Positions 15,942 through 24,780 are shown, counted from the first letter of the stretch. The stretch: 35,311 nucleotides of DNA from Cytophagales bacterium (GCA_004292855.1 RDXN01000088.1:1-35311), one strand, 5' to 3'. Numbers and translations: made by a program. Notes: generated from the letters alone by a model not told the origin.

Positions 15942-16712
15942 ATGAGCCTTAAAAATCCAAACCGTGTCCGATCAACAAATCCCAAACGTGTTGCTATCGT
16001 GATTGCTAATCCTGCCGTGTCGAGCGTGACGGGCTGGCCCGTTGGTTTCTGGTGGAGCGAGCTAACTCACCCCTACCACGAGTTTGCCGAAAAAGGCTAC
16101 GAAGTTACCGTTTTCAGCCCCAACGGAGGCCCCTGCGAAGCCGATGCCATGAGCGACCCGAACGACCCAAGCGGCTACTCTTCGAGCGACCTTATCAGTC
16201 AGGGATTCATGCACACGCCGTCTCTACGCGCCCTAATCGACGACACCAAAGCCATAGCCGACCTAAACATTGCCGACTTCGACGCACTCGTCGTGGCGGG
16301 TGGACAGGCACCGATGTTTTCGTTTGAATCGGCTACCGATTTGCACGCCAAGTTTGTCGAATTCTACCAGAGCGGCAAAGTAACAGCAGCACTTTGCCAC
16401 GGAACGGCCATTTTGCGCTACGCCAAATTGCCCAATGGAGAGTATCTGGCCAAAGGAAAAACCGTGACAGGCTTCGCGAATGTAGAGGAAGACTTTGCCG
16501 ACAATGCCGTGTGGGACTACGGCCTGCTTTCGCGCGATAAGCATCTGATGCCCTGGCGCATCGAAGACGAGTTAAAAGCCCTTGGAGCCAACTTCGTGCA
16601 GGCCGGGCTATGGCGTGGGTTCGCTATTCGCGACGGTAACCTTATTACGGGTCAGCAGAATTTCAGCGGAGCCGAAACCGCTAAAGCTATTATCGAGGCT
16701 CTCGGCGAATAA
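15942..16712 (+). CDS. DJ-1/PfpI-family protein (class I glutamine amidotransferase-like)
   Basis: A 256-residue cytoplasmic protein of the DJ-1/PfpI superfamily, in the longer Hsp31/GATase1-like branch. Visible features are a first strand (RVAIVIANPAVSSVTGWP), the conserved Glu segment (GWPVGFWWSELTHPYHEF), the strand FDALVVAGGQAPMF and the nucleophile elbow ALCHGTAIL with Cys152-His153. The end reads GNLITGQQNFSGAETAKAI. Relatives are glyoxalase III-like enzymes, chaperones or deglycases. Being divergent from an HxlR regulator and 2 bases before an esterase gene, it is likely part of an inducible response to reactive carbonyls. Confidence 0.92.
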   Translation: MSLKNPNRVRSTNPKRVAIVIANPAVSSVTGWPVGFWWSELTHPYHEFAEKGYEVTVFSPNGGPCEADAMSDPNDPSGYSSSDLISQGFMHTPSLRALIDDTKAIADLNIADFDALVVAGGQAPMFSFESATDLHAKFVEFYQSGKVTAALCHGTAILRYAKLPNGEYLAKGKTVTGFANVEEDFADNAVWDYGLLSRDKHLMPWRIEDELKALGANFVQAGLWRGFAIRDGNLITGQQNFSGAETAKAIIEALGE

Positions 16713-16714
16713 AC

Positions 16715-17464
16715 ATGAATCAACAACAGAACCAAACACTTACCATGAATCAACCTATTATTCTTGTACACGGGGCCTGGATGGATGCCTCCGCCTGGGC
16801 ACAGGTAACGCCCCTTTTGGAGCAAGAAGGTCATTCTGTCACAACCGTGAACCTCCCCGGCCACGGAGCCGACAATACGCCGTATGAACAAATTCAGTTG
16901 GCGAGTTATGTCGAAGTCGTTAAAAATGTCATTGGTGGCCAAACCAACGTGATTTTGGTAGGGCATAGCATGGCGGGCATGGTGATCTCGCAGGTGGCCG
17001 AGGCAATCCCCACACAACTAAATCGGCTGGTGTATGTGGCCGCCTACCTCCCCCAAAACGGCGAAAGTTTGTATGGCCTGAGCCAACAGGATAAAGATAG
17101 TCACATTGGGAAGTTCTGGCGGCAGGACGATCCCGCTCACTACTCGCCTGCTTATATTGCCGCCGAGGGCATCGCCGAATGTTTTTGCGCCGACTGCGAT
17201 GAGGCAACAGCACAACACCTGATCGATACCCACAAACCCGATGCCCTGGCTCCTCTGGCCACGCCCGTTTCGCTGACCGACGATGCGTTTGGGTCCGTCA
17301 AAAAGGTGTATATCCATACCGAGCAGGACAACGCCGTGAGTTTCTACCTGCAACAACTGATGGTGAGTCGCTCCAATGTCGGCACAGTGTTTTCGTTGCC
17401 TACATCGCACAGCCCCTTTTTCAGCCAGCCCACTGCTCTGGCCAACCTGATTTTGACGGAGTAA
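16715..17464 (+). CDS. Alpha/beta hydrolase, small esterase type
   Basis: A 249-residue cytoplasmic hydrolase related to EstC/salicylate-esterase-like proteins. It shows the oxyanion motif ILVHGAWMDASAW, the elbow GHSMAG with Ser85, a cap region (GLSQQDKDSHIGKFWRQDDP) and a C-terminal His232 (TSHSPFF). It begins 2 bases after the DJ-1/PfpI stop, so the two form an operon. A second in-frame ATG at 16745, in a near repeat of the first start context (ATGAATCAAC twice), gives MNQPIILVHGAW and would be the more typical family start; either could be used. Confidence 0.92.
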   Translation: MNQQQNQTLTMNQPIILVHGAWMDASAWAQVTPLLEQEGHSVTTVNLPGHGADNTPYEQIQLASYVEVVKNVIGGQTNVILVGHSMAGMVISQVAEAIPTQLNRLVYVAAYLPQNGESLYGLSQQDKDSHIGKFWRQDDPAHYSPAYIAAEGIAECFCADCDEATAQHLIDTHKPDALAPLATPVSLTDDAFGSVKKVYIHTEQDNAVSFYLQQLMVSRSNVGTVFSLPTSHSPFFSQPTALANLILTE

Positions 17465-17497
17465 GGGTGTACTTTAGCGGTTTACTTCTTTATCAGG

Positions 17498-18436
17498 ATG
17501 ATCGTCAAACGAAATTTCAATTTACTCAAGGTGTTGAGTTATGTGTGGCCGGGCGTACTGGCGGCCACACTTCTTTCATTAATTGGCTGGGGGTGGTTTG
17601 TGCAAACCGGCGGTAAAAGTCTGGTTATACCGTTCGCTCCGTTGGGGGTGATGGGTACCGCGCTGGCTATTTTTCTGGGCTTTCGGAACAACAACGCCTA
17701 TGCAAGATGGTGGGAAGCCCGTACGGCCTGGGGCAATATCCTGATTATGTCGCGGGTGCTGGCCCGGCAAATCGGAGCCAGTATCGGTAACGCCCAAGCC
17801 GTTGGCAAGGTTGATGCCCAGAAACTCACTCATTTTCAGCGCGAGATGGTACTGCGTCAGATCGCCTTCGCCCACGCCCTGCGCCTGCATCTGCGCAATC
17901 AAACCGACTGGCACACGCTACAACCGTTGCTGTCGGGCGACGAATATGCCGCCCTTCTGGCTCGCATCAACAAGCCCAACGCCCTTCTTCAAACACAGAG
18001 CAACCGACTCAAAGACGGTGTTCGCGAGGAGATGCTGGGCGCGTTCGACCCGATCAGTCTGGAACCCAGTCTGGTCGCGTTGAATAACCAGCAGGGGGCG
18101 GTCGAACGCCTGAAAACCACGCCCTTACCCCGGCAATACGAGTATTTCACGCGGGTATTTCTGTGGGCGTTCCTCATTCTGCTACCGTTTTCGCTGTTGA
18201 GCCTTTTCAACACCATCCAAACCGCCTGGCTTACAGTGCCGGTTTCGTTGGTGCTCGGCTTTGTGTATACGGTCGTGAATGAGACCGGCGCAGCGTTGGA
18301 AAATCCCTTTGAGAACACCATCAACGATGTGCCGATGACAACCCTCTGCAACACCATCGAACGCGATCTGCGGGACATGCTCGGCGATACCGACCTCCCC
18401 CCCGCACTCAGCCCGCAGAACGGCTATCTGTTCTAA
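17498..18436 (+). CDS. Bestrophin-family (UPF0187) membrane channel
   Basis: A 312-residue integral membrane protein of the bacterial bestrophin family, which form pentameric ion channels (the Klebsiella homologue is cation-selective, others conduct anions). Two N-terminal helices precede the hallmark GFRNNNAYARWWEARTAWG at residues 61-79. A long cytoplasmic helical part (SRVLARQIGASIGNAQ) follows, two more helices after QYEYFTRVFLWAFLILLPF, and near the end GAALENPFENTINDVPM, the family's C-terminal hallmark. A near-match to the -7 box (TACTTTAG, 17470-17477) lies just upstream. The next gene begins 10 bases after the stop. Confidence 0.94.
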   Translation: MIVKRNFNLLKVLSYVWPGVLAATLLSLIGWGWFVQTGGKSLVIPFAPLGVMGTALAIFLGFRNNNAYARWWEARTAWGNILIMSRVLARQIGASIGNAQAVGKVDAQKLTHFQREMVLRQIAFAHALRLHLRNQTDWHTLQPLLSGDEYAALLARINKPNALLQTQSNRLKDGVREEMLGAFDPISLEPSLVALNNQQGAVERLKTTPLPRQYEYFTRVFLWAFLILLPFSLLSLFNTIQTAWLTVPVSLVLGFVYTVVNETGAALENPFENTINDVPMTTLCNTIERDLRDMLGDTDLPPALSPQNGYLF

Positions 18437-18446
18437 CCACCACGCA

Positions 18447-19217
18447 ATGACCAAATATGCCCTTTTATTCTGGCTCATGCTGGCCGGAGGTCACCTTGCA
18501 AACGCCCAACTCAACGAGAGCGATAGCATTCCGTTACAGATGAAGTTCACCACCACCGGCTCCTATCTCGACGGTGTGGTGAATCGTCTTTTGCTCGTAA
18601 ACCGGGCCGAAATTGCCTACTCCCGACCAACCTGGGGCTTCAGTAGCCGCAACGATTACCAGTTTGGACGGACCTTCTACCGGCAAACCGAAAACGACGT
18701 TTTATCGTATAACTTTCTGTATCTCAAACCAATGCGTCGGTCGTACCCGTATCTGATGCTGCTGGTCGAGACTCATTACCGGCGGAAGATCAATTTTCGC
18801 TATCAGCCGGGTATTGGCATAAGCTACAATCTCATCCAGACTCCACATAACCTGCTCAAGGTTTCGCTCACGGGCAGTTTTGAGCACTCCAAATTTGGCG
18901 GCACCAACTTCGACAACTATCAGAATACCGACCCTACCAACGACGTAATCGAAACCTGGCGAGCAACGGGTCGCGTATTTGGGCGGCATCGACTGCTCAA
19001 TAACCGGCTCCGATTGCTCTACGAAGTTTGGTTTCAGCAATCCGTCCTCGACGGAGCCAATTTCCGCTACCACACCGACGATGCCCTGGAGTTTCCACTC
19101 TCAAAGAAAGTCGCCTTTCGTCTGGGTTTCCGGTATACATTTGAAAACGTCAAGTTAGTTGGCAACAAACCTTACGACCTATTTTTGACCTATGGAATTA
19201 CCCTCGCAAACTTCTAA
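18447..19217 (+). CDS. DUF481-like outer-membrane beta-barrel protein
   Basis: A 256-residue exported protein with signal peptide MTKYALLFWLMLAGGHLANA. The rest consists of alternating hydrophobic/polar strands: LLLVNRAEIAYSRPTWGF, then VLSYNFLYLKPMRRSYPY, LLVETHYRRKINFRYQPGIG and LKVSLTGSFEHSKFGG, ending LFLTYGITLANF with an aromatic last residue, typical of barrels. The spacing of the E-x-x-Y and YQPGIGISYNL segments resembles DUF481 (YdiY-type) proteins. It sits 10 bases after the bestrophin gene and 4 before the oxidoreductase gene, so the three form an operon. A DUF2490 barrel is the alternative family. Confidence 0.7.
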   Translation: MTKYALLFWLMLAGGHLANAQLNESDSIPLQMKFTTTGSYLDGVVNRLLLVNRAEIAYSRPTWGFSSRNDYQFGRTFYRQTENDVLSYNFLYLKPMRRSYPYLMLLVETHYRRKINFRYQPGIGISYNLIQTPHNLLKVSLTGSFEHSKFGGTNFDNYQNTDPTNDVIETWRATGRVFGRHRLLNNRLRLLYEVWFQQSVLDGANFRYHTDDALEFPLSKKVAFRLGFRYTFENVKLVGNKPYDLFLTYGITLANF

Positions 19218-19221
19218 CCGA

Positions 19222-19839
19222 ATGAACATCGCCATAGTTGGAACAGGTAACGTGGGCGGAGCCTTAGCCGAACGCTGGGCACAGGCCGGGCACACCATCC
19301 GGCTGGGCGTTCGCGACACGGCCAACTTCAAAGGAAAAGCCGAACTCGAAGCTCTTCCCAACATCAGCACCCACTCAATTGCCGAAGCCGTTGTCGCTTC
19401 AGACGTCATTCTCATTGCCGCCGTTCCGCAAGCCACTCACGATATTACCCTTGCTCTCGGCGACGTGAGCCAGAAAATCATTATCGATGCAATGAACGGC
19501 GTGCGCTTCAAACCAGAGCCATTTCAGGATACAACCGAAGCCCTCCGCCACTGGACCAACTGCCCCAATGTGGTCAAATGCTTTAACAGCACTGGTTTTG
19601 AAAACCTGAAAAATCCGGTTTACAACAGTGTGGGGATCGACATGTTTATGGCTGGCAACAGCACAACCGGCAAGGCTGTGGCCCGGCAGTTGGCTCTAGA
19701 TGTTGGGTTTGCGGAGTGTTACGATTTTGGGGGCGACGACAAAGTGCTACTCCTTGAACAGTTTGCCTTCGCCTGGATCAACCTGGCCATTATGCAGGGC
19801 CACGGGCGCGGGATGGCGTTTAGAGTCTTGAAGCGGTAA
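19222..19839 (+). CDS. NADPH-dependent F420 reductase-like oxidoreductase
   Basis: A 205-residue single-domain Rossmann protein (F420_oxidored family). It begins IAIVGTGNVGGALAERWAQA, then IRLGVRDTANFKGKAEL; the Arg after the second strand suggests NADP(H). DVILIAAVPQATHD and KIIIDAMNGV are the later core strands, and NVVKCFNSTGFENL is the typical loop. Relatives reduce F420 in archaea; in bacteria without F420 they probably use other acceptors, and the substrate is unknown. I used the ATG at 19222 because the fold starts there; earlier ATGs overlap the barrel gene. The last 20 bases overlap the opposing aminotransferase-like gene. Confidence 0.88.
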   Translation: MNIAIVGTGNVGGALAERWAQAGHTIRLGVRDTANFKGKAELEALPNISTHSIAEAVVASDVILIAAVPQATHDITLALGDVSQKIIIDAMNGVRFKPEPFQDTTEALRHWTNCPNVVKCFNSTGFENLKNPVYNSVGIDMFMAGNSTTGKAVARQLALDVGFAECYDFGGDDKVLLLEQFAFAWINLAIMQGHGRGMAFRVLKR

Positions 19840-20968
19840 GAAACTCCCGCATTACACCCACAACCGTGTCCACTTCTTCGTCAGTATTATAGTAGTGGGG
19901 CGAGAAACGCACGGCCCATTCCACCCCTTTGCGTTCCCAGTCGATGAGGGCGAAGTTGGTGTAGCTCATCGAGAAATTAATGGCCTGCTGTTTCAGGGCA
20001 GCCATCACCGGCGCAGGGGTTGGGTGGTCGGGCAGGGTGAACAGGAGCAAACTGGCTAGTCGGTCGCCGGTGTCGAGCAGGCGCAGGCCGGGTAAGTCGG
20101 CCAGGCCCGCTTGTAGCCGTTCGCGCAGGACTGCATTCCGGTTTTGGATATACGACAACCCCACCTCATTGGCGTACCGAATTGCTTCAGCAAGACCGAG
20201 TTGCAGAGCCGGGGCCGACTCCCACTGCTCGAACCGGCGGGCGGTGGGCTGCGGGGTGTAGGTGTCGGTGGTAGCCCAGTCGGCACCACGCATGTCGATA
20301 AAGAGGGGTTCCAACTCCGACTCCAGCACCCGGTCCGACACGTACAGCAGGCCCGTTCCGCGCGGACCACGCAAGAACTTACGCCCCGTTGCGCATAAAA
20401 AGTCGGCCCCAATCCCCACGGCATCCACCGGCATCTGCCCTACCGACTGGCAGGCATCAACCAGATACCAGGCCCCAATCTCCCGCGCTACCGGCCCGAA
20501 CGCTTCCACGGGTTGAATCCGGCCCGCGTTGGTTGGCACGTGCGTTACGGCCAACAGCACAGGCCGAAGTTGGCGGGCGAGTTGGATGAAGTGATCAGCA
20601 TCGACACCCCCACCCGGCTTGTCGTTGGCACGAACGAGCCGAATGCCAAACCGTTTTTGCAGGGAAAGGAACGCCGTTTGGTTCGAGATATAATCGTCAT
20701 TGGTGGTCAAAATGACGTCGCCTGCCCGAAACGGAATCGACGACAACGCCCGTGCGTACGCATCGGTCGAGCTATACGTAAAGGCAATATTGGCGGGCTG
20801 GGTATTGAGCAGTTGGGCCGTGTTTGTGTAAAAAGCGGCCAGTTCGTTGGCGTAAGCGGCCTGCGTTTCGTAGCCGCCGGTTTCTTCTTCCGTAGTTAAA
20901 TACCCATTTACGGCCTGCGAAACAGATCGAGGCATCAGCGATGCACCTGCATTGTTAAAATGAATCAT
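19820..20968 (-). CDS. Class V aminotransferase-fold PLP enzyme (not a desulfurase)
   Basis: A 382-residue fold-type I PLP enzyme. N-terminal FNNAGASLMPRSVSQAV is the class V opening; WYLVDACQSVGQMPVD contains the Asp that contacts the pyridine nitrogen; Lys197 in ATGRKFLRGPRGTG is the Schiff-base lysine. The C-terminal end reads VEWAVRFSPHYYNTDEEVD, as in epimerase- and kynureninase-like members. The catalytic cysteine loop of IscS/SufS cysteine desulfurases is missing: the last third has no Cys. It is therefore better called an isopenicillin-N-epimerase-like or other class V enzyme. It follows the serine acetyltransferase gene by 12 bases on the same strand. Confidence 0.9.
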   Translation of the reverse strand: MIHFNNAGASLMPRSVSQAVNGYLTTEEETGGYETQAAYANELAAFYTNTAQLLNTQPANIAFTYSSTDAYARALSSIPFRAGDVILTTNDDYISNQTAFLSLQKRFGIRLVRANDKPGGGVDADHFIQLARQLRPVLLAVTHVPTNAGRIQPVEAFGPVAREIGAWYLVDACQSVGQMPVDAVGIGADFLCATGRKFLRGPRGTGLLYVSDRVLESELEPLFIDMRGADWATTDTYTPQPTARRFEQWESAPALQLGLAEAIRYANEVGLSYIQNRNAVLRERLQAGLADLPGLRLLDTGDRLASLLLFTLPDHPTPAPVMAALKQQAINFSMSYTNFALIDWERKGVEWAVRFSPHYYNTDEEVDTVVGVMREFLTASRL

Positions 20969-20980
20969 ATACTCAAGTCG

Positions 20981-21808
20981 TTAGCCTTCAATCTCCTTCG
21001 CCTTTACCTCAATCTGACTCTGGTGATACACGAGCGAATACGGCTCCACACTGCTCGTGAGCCACACGTTACCGCCAATCACGGAGTCGTGTCCCACTAC
21101 GGTTTTGCCACCAAGAATAGTTGCGTTGGCGTAGATCACCACGTTGTCTTCGATGGTTGGGTGGCGTTTTTTCTGGGCCATCGTTTTAGCCACGTGGGTC
21201 GCGCCGAGCGTAACGCCCTGGTAAATTTTCACGTTCTCACCGATAATCGTCGTTTCGCCGATGACCACCCCCGTGCCGTGGTCGATGAAAAACGAGCGGC
21301 CAATTTGAGCCGCCGGGTGGATGTCGATGCCTGTTTGGCTATGCGCATATTCGGTGAGCATACGCGGCAGCAGCGGCACGTCGAGTTGCAGCAGCGCGTG
21401 GGCAAACCGGTACACGGCAATGGCATAAAACCCCGGATACACGGCAATCACCTCTTCAAATCCCTGCGAGGCCGGGTCATTGTCGGCAATGGCGCGGGCG
21501 TCGTAGAGCAGGTCGTCGTAGATCGTGCGGAGCCGGTCGAAGAAGCGGGTGGCGAGCGCGTCGGGCGAGTCGTGAAGGTGTTGATTAAGCGGTTGCAGTA
21601 AACACACCAATTGATCGTTCAGTAATTGATAGGTCTGCTCCATGTCGCGGGTGGCCGACTGGCAATCCTGTGTAACGGGAAACAACAACCGCATGAGTTG
21701 GTCGATAAATCGGCCCGCATCAGGGCGCGAGGGCAACTTAAAACGGAACAGGTTTCGCTGTTGGTGCAGGTGGGCAAGCAGGGTGTTCGTTTGTTCGGAG
21801 CTAATCAT
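20981..21808 (-). CDS. cysE: Serine O-acetyltransferase
   Basis: A 275-residue enzyme that makes O-acetylserine from serine and acetyl-CoA, the first step of cysteine synthesis. The N-terminal half is helical; the C-terminal half is a left-handed beta-helix of hexapeptide repeats with [20 protein letters not shown], then [39 protein letters not shown] and [12 protein letters not shown]. The [11 protein letters not shown] block carries the catalytic Asp-His pair. It is of the longer EpsC-like type. The ATG at 21808 is preferred to a GTG at 21835 by domain start. It is followed by the class V PLP enzyme. No riboswitch is apparent in the 187-base divergent gap upstream. Confidence 0.93.
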   Translation of the reverse strand: MISSEQTNTLLAHLHQQRNLFRFKLPSRPDAGRFIDQLMRLLFPVTQDCQSATRDMEQTYQLLNDQLVCLLQPLNQHLHDSPDALATRFFDRLRTIYDDLLYDARAIADNDPASQGFEEVIAVYPGFYAIAVYRFAHALLQLDVPLLPRMLTEYAHSQTGIDIHPAAQIGRSFFIDHGTGVVIGETTIIGENVKIYQGVTLGATHVAKTMAQKKRHPTIEDNVVIYANATILGGKTVVGHDSVIGGNVWLTSSVEPYSLVYHQSQIEVKAKEIEG

Positions 21809-21995
21809 GACGCGTACAAGTAGGGGAATCGACACCCCGGTCTGAGGAAGTTTGCCAACAGGAGTTCGACAACCTAACGTACCAAACGGGAACGGCTGTT
21901 CCTGAGAACACTACGATTTTCTAACGAATACGCCTTTGTAAACCTGTGTACTCAAGATTGGCCTCTTTTTTGTCAATTCAAACATAGGCAAAAGT

Positions 21996-23234
21996 ATGCC
22001 TAATCCAAACAGAGCCATGCTTTATAAAACCATAATCACCTTGCTTCTGTCGTTGGCCGCAACAGCCGGGGTCTCCTCGCTCATAGCAATGGCCTGCGGA
22101 GGCACCCCCGCCGACACGCCGAGTTCCTCCACGGAGGCTCCGGTAAAGGCTGTAGAGACCGTTAAGGTTGTCAATGCATTCCCAAAACTGAGTTTTTCGC
22201 AACCCGTTGAGTTCACGCACGCGGGCGACGGTAGCAACCGAGTCTTTGTACTTGAGCAGGAAGGGCGTATCCGGGTGTTTGAGAACAATGCGCAAACGGC
22301 CTCGGCAGGCACGTATCTGGATATCAAAAAGCGGGTGGCATCAGGTGGTGAGATGGGCCTGCTGGGTTTAGCGTTCCACCCTAAATTTGAGCAGAACGGC
22401 TATTTATTCGTTAATTATACCAAGAACAATCCCAGCGAAACCGTCATCAGCCGGTTCAAAGCAGCTTCGGCTAATGCCAACACGGTCGATCCCACAACAG
22501 AAACTATTCTGTTCAAATTCCAGCAACCGTATTCCAATCACAACGGGGGTAAAATTCTGTTTGGACCGGATGGGTATCTCTACATCGCCACGGGTGATGG
22601 CGGCAGCGCGGGCGACCCGCAAAACAACGGGCAGAATACCGGTTCGTATCTGGGCAAGGTCCTGCGCGTGGATGTGGACGCGACCGACAAGGGTAACTAT
22701 GGCATTCCGAAAGATAACCCCTTTGCCAACGTGGGCGATGGCAAACTAGCCGAAATTTACGCCTACGGTCTGCGTAACCCCTGGCGCATGAGCTTCGACG
22801 ACCGGGGCCGGCTTTGGACTGGCGACGTGGGTCAGAACAAACTCGAAGAGATTGACATTATCCGCAAAGGCGGCAACTACGGCTGGCGACTGAAAGAAGG
22901 TCGGGCCAGCTACGAGGGTTCGGCACAAGGAGCCTCGGTGATTGATCCGATCTGGCAATATAGCCACGACAATGGCGACGTCTCGGTGACGGGCGGGGCA
23001 GTCTATCGGGGTTCCTCAAACGCATCGTTGAAAGGCAAATACATCTACGCCGACTACGCCAGCGGGCGCGTTTGGGCACTTACCACCGACGCTAGCCCTA
23101 CGGGTGGCAAGGCCTCGAACGAGTTGTTGGTGAACCGGGCGGGAACCATCTCGGCCTTCGGCGAGGATGCCCGAAACGAATTATATTTGTGCGATCACGC
23201 TGAAGGAAAAATCTTGAGACTTACATCGAAGTAA
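21996..23234 (+). CDS. PQQ-dependent sugar dehydrogenase-like protein (GSDH/YliI type)
   Basis: A 412-residue exported six-bladed beta-propeller of the glucose/sorbosone dehydrogenase family. The N-terminus is hydrophobic up to AMACGG, where Cys34 may be a lipoprotein attachment site (a loose match). The family blocks are all present: FTHAGDGSNRVFVLEQEGRI, LLGLAFHPKFEQNGYLFVNY, HNGGKILFGPDGYLYIATGD, AYGLRNPWRMSFD, and DVGQNKLEEIDIIRKGGNYG. Such enzymes oxidise sugars with PQQ and calcium in the periplasm. No PQQ synthesis genes are in the window, so the cofactor may come from outside. It is transcribed alone, divergent from cysE. Confidence 0.92.
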   Translation: MPNPNRAMLYKTIITLLLSLAATAGVSSLIAMACGGTPADTPSSSTEAPVKAVETVKVVNAFPKLSFSQPVEFTHAGDGSNRVFVLEQEGRIRVFENNAQTASAGTYLDIKKRVASGGEMGLLGLAFHPKFEQNGYLFVNYTKNNPSETVISRFKAASANANTVDPTTETILFKFQQPYSNHNGGKILFGPDGYLYIATGDGGSAGDPQNNGQNTGSYLGKVLRVDVDATDKGNYGIPKDNPFANVGDGKLAEIYAYGLRNPWRMSFDDRGRLWTGDVGQNKLEEIDIIRKGGNYGWRLKEGRASYEGSAQGASVIDPIWQYSHDNGDVSVTGGAVYRGSSNASLKGKYIYADYASGRVWALTTDASPTGGKASNELLVNRAGTISAFGEDARNELYLCDHAEGKILRLTSK

Positions 23235-23266
23235 AAAATAGCGTCCGAGAGTCACTTCGATTTATT

Positions 23267-23290
23267 TACTCAAACGAGGTCGTTTGAGTA
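23267..23290. promoter_or_regulatory. Perfect 11-base dyad downstream of the sugar dehydrogenase
   Basis: TACTCAAACGA and its exact reverse complement TCGTTTGAGTA are separated by only GG. The dyad lies 33 bases after the sugar dehydrogenase stop and about 55 bases upstream of the response-regulator -7 box. It is not followed by a T run, so it is a poor intrinsic terminator. The tight symmetry suits a dimeric repressor site or a short hairpin. Confidence 0.45.
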
Positions 23291-23345
23291 GGTAGATATA
23301 CTGAAAAAACGACATTGTCCCCATATGTAACGGGCCAAACGTGCT

Positions 23346-23353
23346 TAACTTTG
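23346..23353 (+). promoter_or_regulatory. Candidate -7 box for the response regulator
   Basis: TAACTTTG is an exact match to the Bacteroidota consensus TAnnTTTG. It predicts transcription from about 23360 and thus a roughly 50-base leader before the ATG at 23408, which argues against any start further upstream. No TTTG at the expected -33 distance is seen. Confidence 0.55.
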
Positions 23354-23407
23354 CGCCCGCTCCAACAGGCCATTACCCCATACCCACTCTCCTATTTGTT
23401 TTGTACA

Positions 23408-23821
23408 ATGACTGTATCGAAACCCATACGCTGCATTCTTTTAGTTGACGATGACCCCGACGATAATTTTCTCCACCGAATGATTATCGAGGATTCTGGT
23501 TACTGTGATCGGGTTGAGATCGCGGAAAATGGTCAGCAGGCACTCCAATACCTACTCGATAAATCGGCCACTGGGCACTGTCATCCCGATGTTATTTTGC
23601 TCGACATCAATATGCCGGGCATGAATGGGTTCGAGTTTCTGGCTGAATACGAGAAATTAGATCCTATTTATCAGGCAAAAGTGGTATTGATGATGCTAAC
23701 CACCTCGCTCAACCCCGACGACGAACGGCGGGCCAATCAACATGGCGTTGTAACTGGCTATAAAAGCAAGCCGTTGACCCGGCAAATGCTCGACGAAATT
23801 GTAAAAGAGCACTTTGCGTAG
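23408..23821 (+). CDS. Single-domain response regulator
   Basis: A 137-residue stand-alone receiver domain. The acidic pocket is Asp14-Asp15-Asp16 (LLVDDDPDDNF), the phospho-acceptor Asp66 (VILLDINMPGMNGFEF), the conserved Thr is near residue 98 (MMLTTS), and Lys121 (YKSKPL) closes the site. There is no output domain, so it signals by protein contact, as CheY-like and Rcp1-like relay proteins do. The DDPDDN opening and long alpha-helix 1 resemble the Rcp1 group often partnered with hybrid or phytochrome-type kinases; no kinase is nearby. Its stop overlaps only the extended reading of the next gene. Confidence 0.92.
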   Translation: MTVSKPIRCILLVDDDPDDNFLHRMIIEDSGYCDRVEIAENGQQALQYLLDKSATGHCHPDVILLDINMPGMNGFEFLAEYEKLDPIYQAKVVLMMLTTSLNPDDERRANQHGVVTGYKSKPLTRQMLDEIVKEHFA

Positions 23822-23874
23822 TGCCTTTGCGGGCAATTGCTTACCTTCGTCTCGTAGCAATTCAGCCCTCCGTC

Positions 23875-24780
23875 ATGATTCGTTTTGCTTTATTAACCGT
23901 TTTGGTAATCTCGTTAACCGGCTGTTTCCGGCGGTTCACCATGACCGAGCGCGAAATCCGGGCGCACTACGCGGGTAAGCCCACTCGTCCTACGTTTTAT
24001 ACGGTTGAAGACGACAGCTCGAAACTGTTTGTGGCCACACTGGGGGCCGACACGCTCCCCCCGCTCCTGCTCATTCATGGCGCACCGGGCAACTGGTATG
24101 GCTACCTGCGCACGATGGACGACACGTTGCTCCAAAAACGGTTTCACATGCTGGTGGTTGAACGGCCCGGTTACGGAAAATCGCGGCATCCCCGTTCGCC
24201 CCTGCGCCTGAAGTCTCGGATGAGCATTGATTTTCAGGCCCGGAGCATCGCCAAAGCTCTTTCGCTTAATCATTCAGGAAAGCCCGCAATGGTATTGGGG
24301 CGATCATTTGGGGCACCCATCGCCGTGCGACTGGCTACGCTGGTGCCCCAAAAAGTGGGACACTTGTTTCTAGTCTCGCCCGCCATTGATCCCGACCGCG
24401 AGAAGTTCTGGTGGTTTTCAAAATGGGGTCGTTTTCCGTTGATTCAGGCGTTTTTGCCGCGTTCGCTGAATCTGGCCACGTACGAAAAATACCAGCACGC
24501 GGCCCAACTACGGGGGCTTCTGCCCTACTGGTCGCAGGTGCAAATGCCCGTGACCGTGTTGCAGGGAGCGCAGGATTGGCTCATTGACCAAGGGAATCTG
24601 GCCTTTGCCAAACGGATGCTAAAAGGTAAGTCGGCCCGTTTCCAGCTCCTGCCCGACGCGGGTCATCTCATCACTAACTCGCACGCCCAACTCGTGAGTG
24701 GTTTGATCTGCCACGCAGCCGATAGCCTGTATCAGGCCCGGCTTACTAATGCGCTTGGGCATTCGGGTGGGGGGCGGTAA
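23875..24780 (+). CDS. Lipoprotein alpha/beta hydrolase
   Basis: A 301-residue protein with a lipoprotein signal ending in the lipobox LTGC (Cys17). The hydrolase fold has PLLLIHGAPGNWYGYL for the oxyanion strand, Ser144 in the elbow GRSFGAP, a cap region (FWWFSKWGRFPLIQAF), an acidic residue in GAQDWLID and His264 in DAGHLI. It should be an esterase or related enzyme anchored on a membrane facing the periplasm or surface. I chose the ATG at 23875 because the signal peptide begins there; a GTG at 23821 would add 18 residues. It converges with glgB; the gap holds the family B palindrome. Confidence 0.88.
   Translation: MIRFALLTVLVISLTGCFRRFTMTEREIRAHYAGKPTRPTFYTVEDDSSKLFVATLGADTLPPLLLIHGAPGNWYGYLRTMDDTLLQKRFHMLVVERPGYGKSRHPRSPLRLKSRMSIDFQARSIAKALSLNHSGKPAMVLGRSFGAPIAVRLATLVPQKVGHLFLVSPAIDPDREKFWWFSKWGRFPLIQAFLPRSLNLATYEKYQHAAQLRGLLPYWSQVQMPVTVLQGAQDWLIDQGNLAFAKRMLKGKSARFQLLPDAGHLITNSHAQLVSGLICHAADSLYQARLTNALGHSGGGR

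Noticed and set aside
19820-20968. Cysteine desulfurase call for the class V PLP enzyme
   Set aside because: No catalytic Cys loop is present in the C-terminal third.
23315-23407. Upstream extension of the response regulator
   Set aside because: The TAACTTTG box at 23346 would then lie in coding sequence, and the receiver domain starts right after the ATG at 23408.
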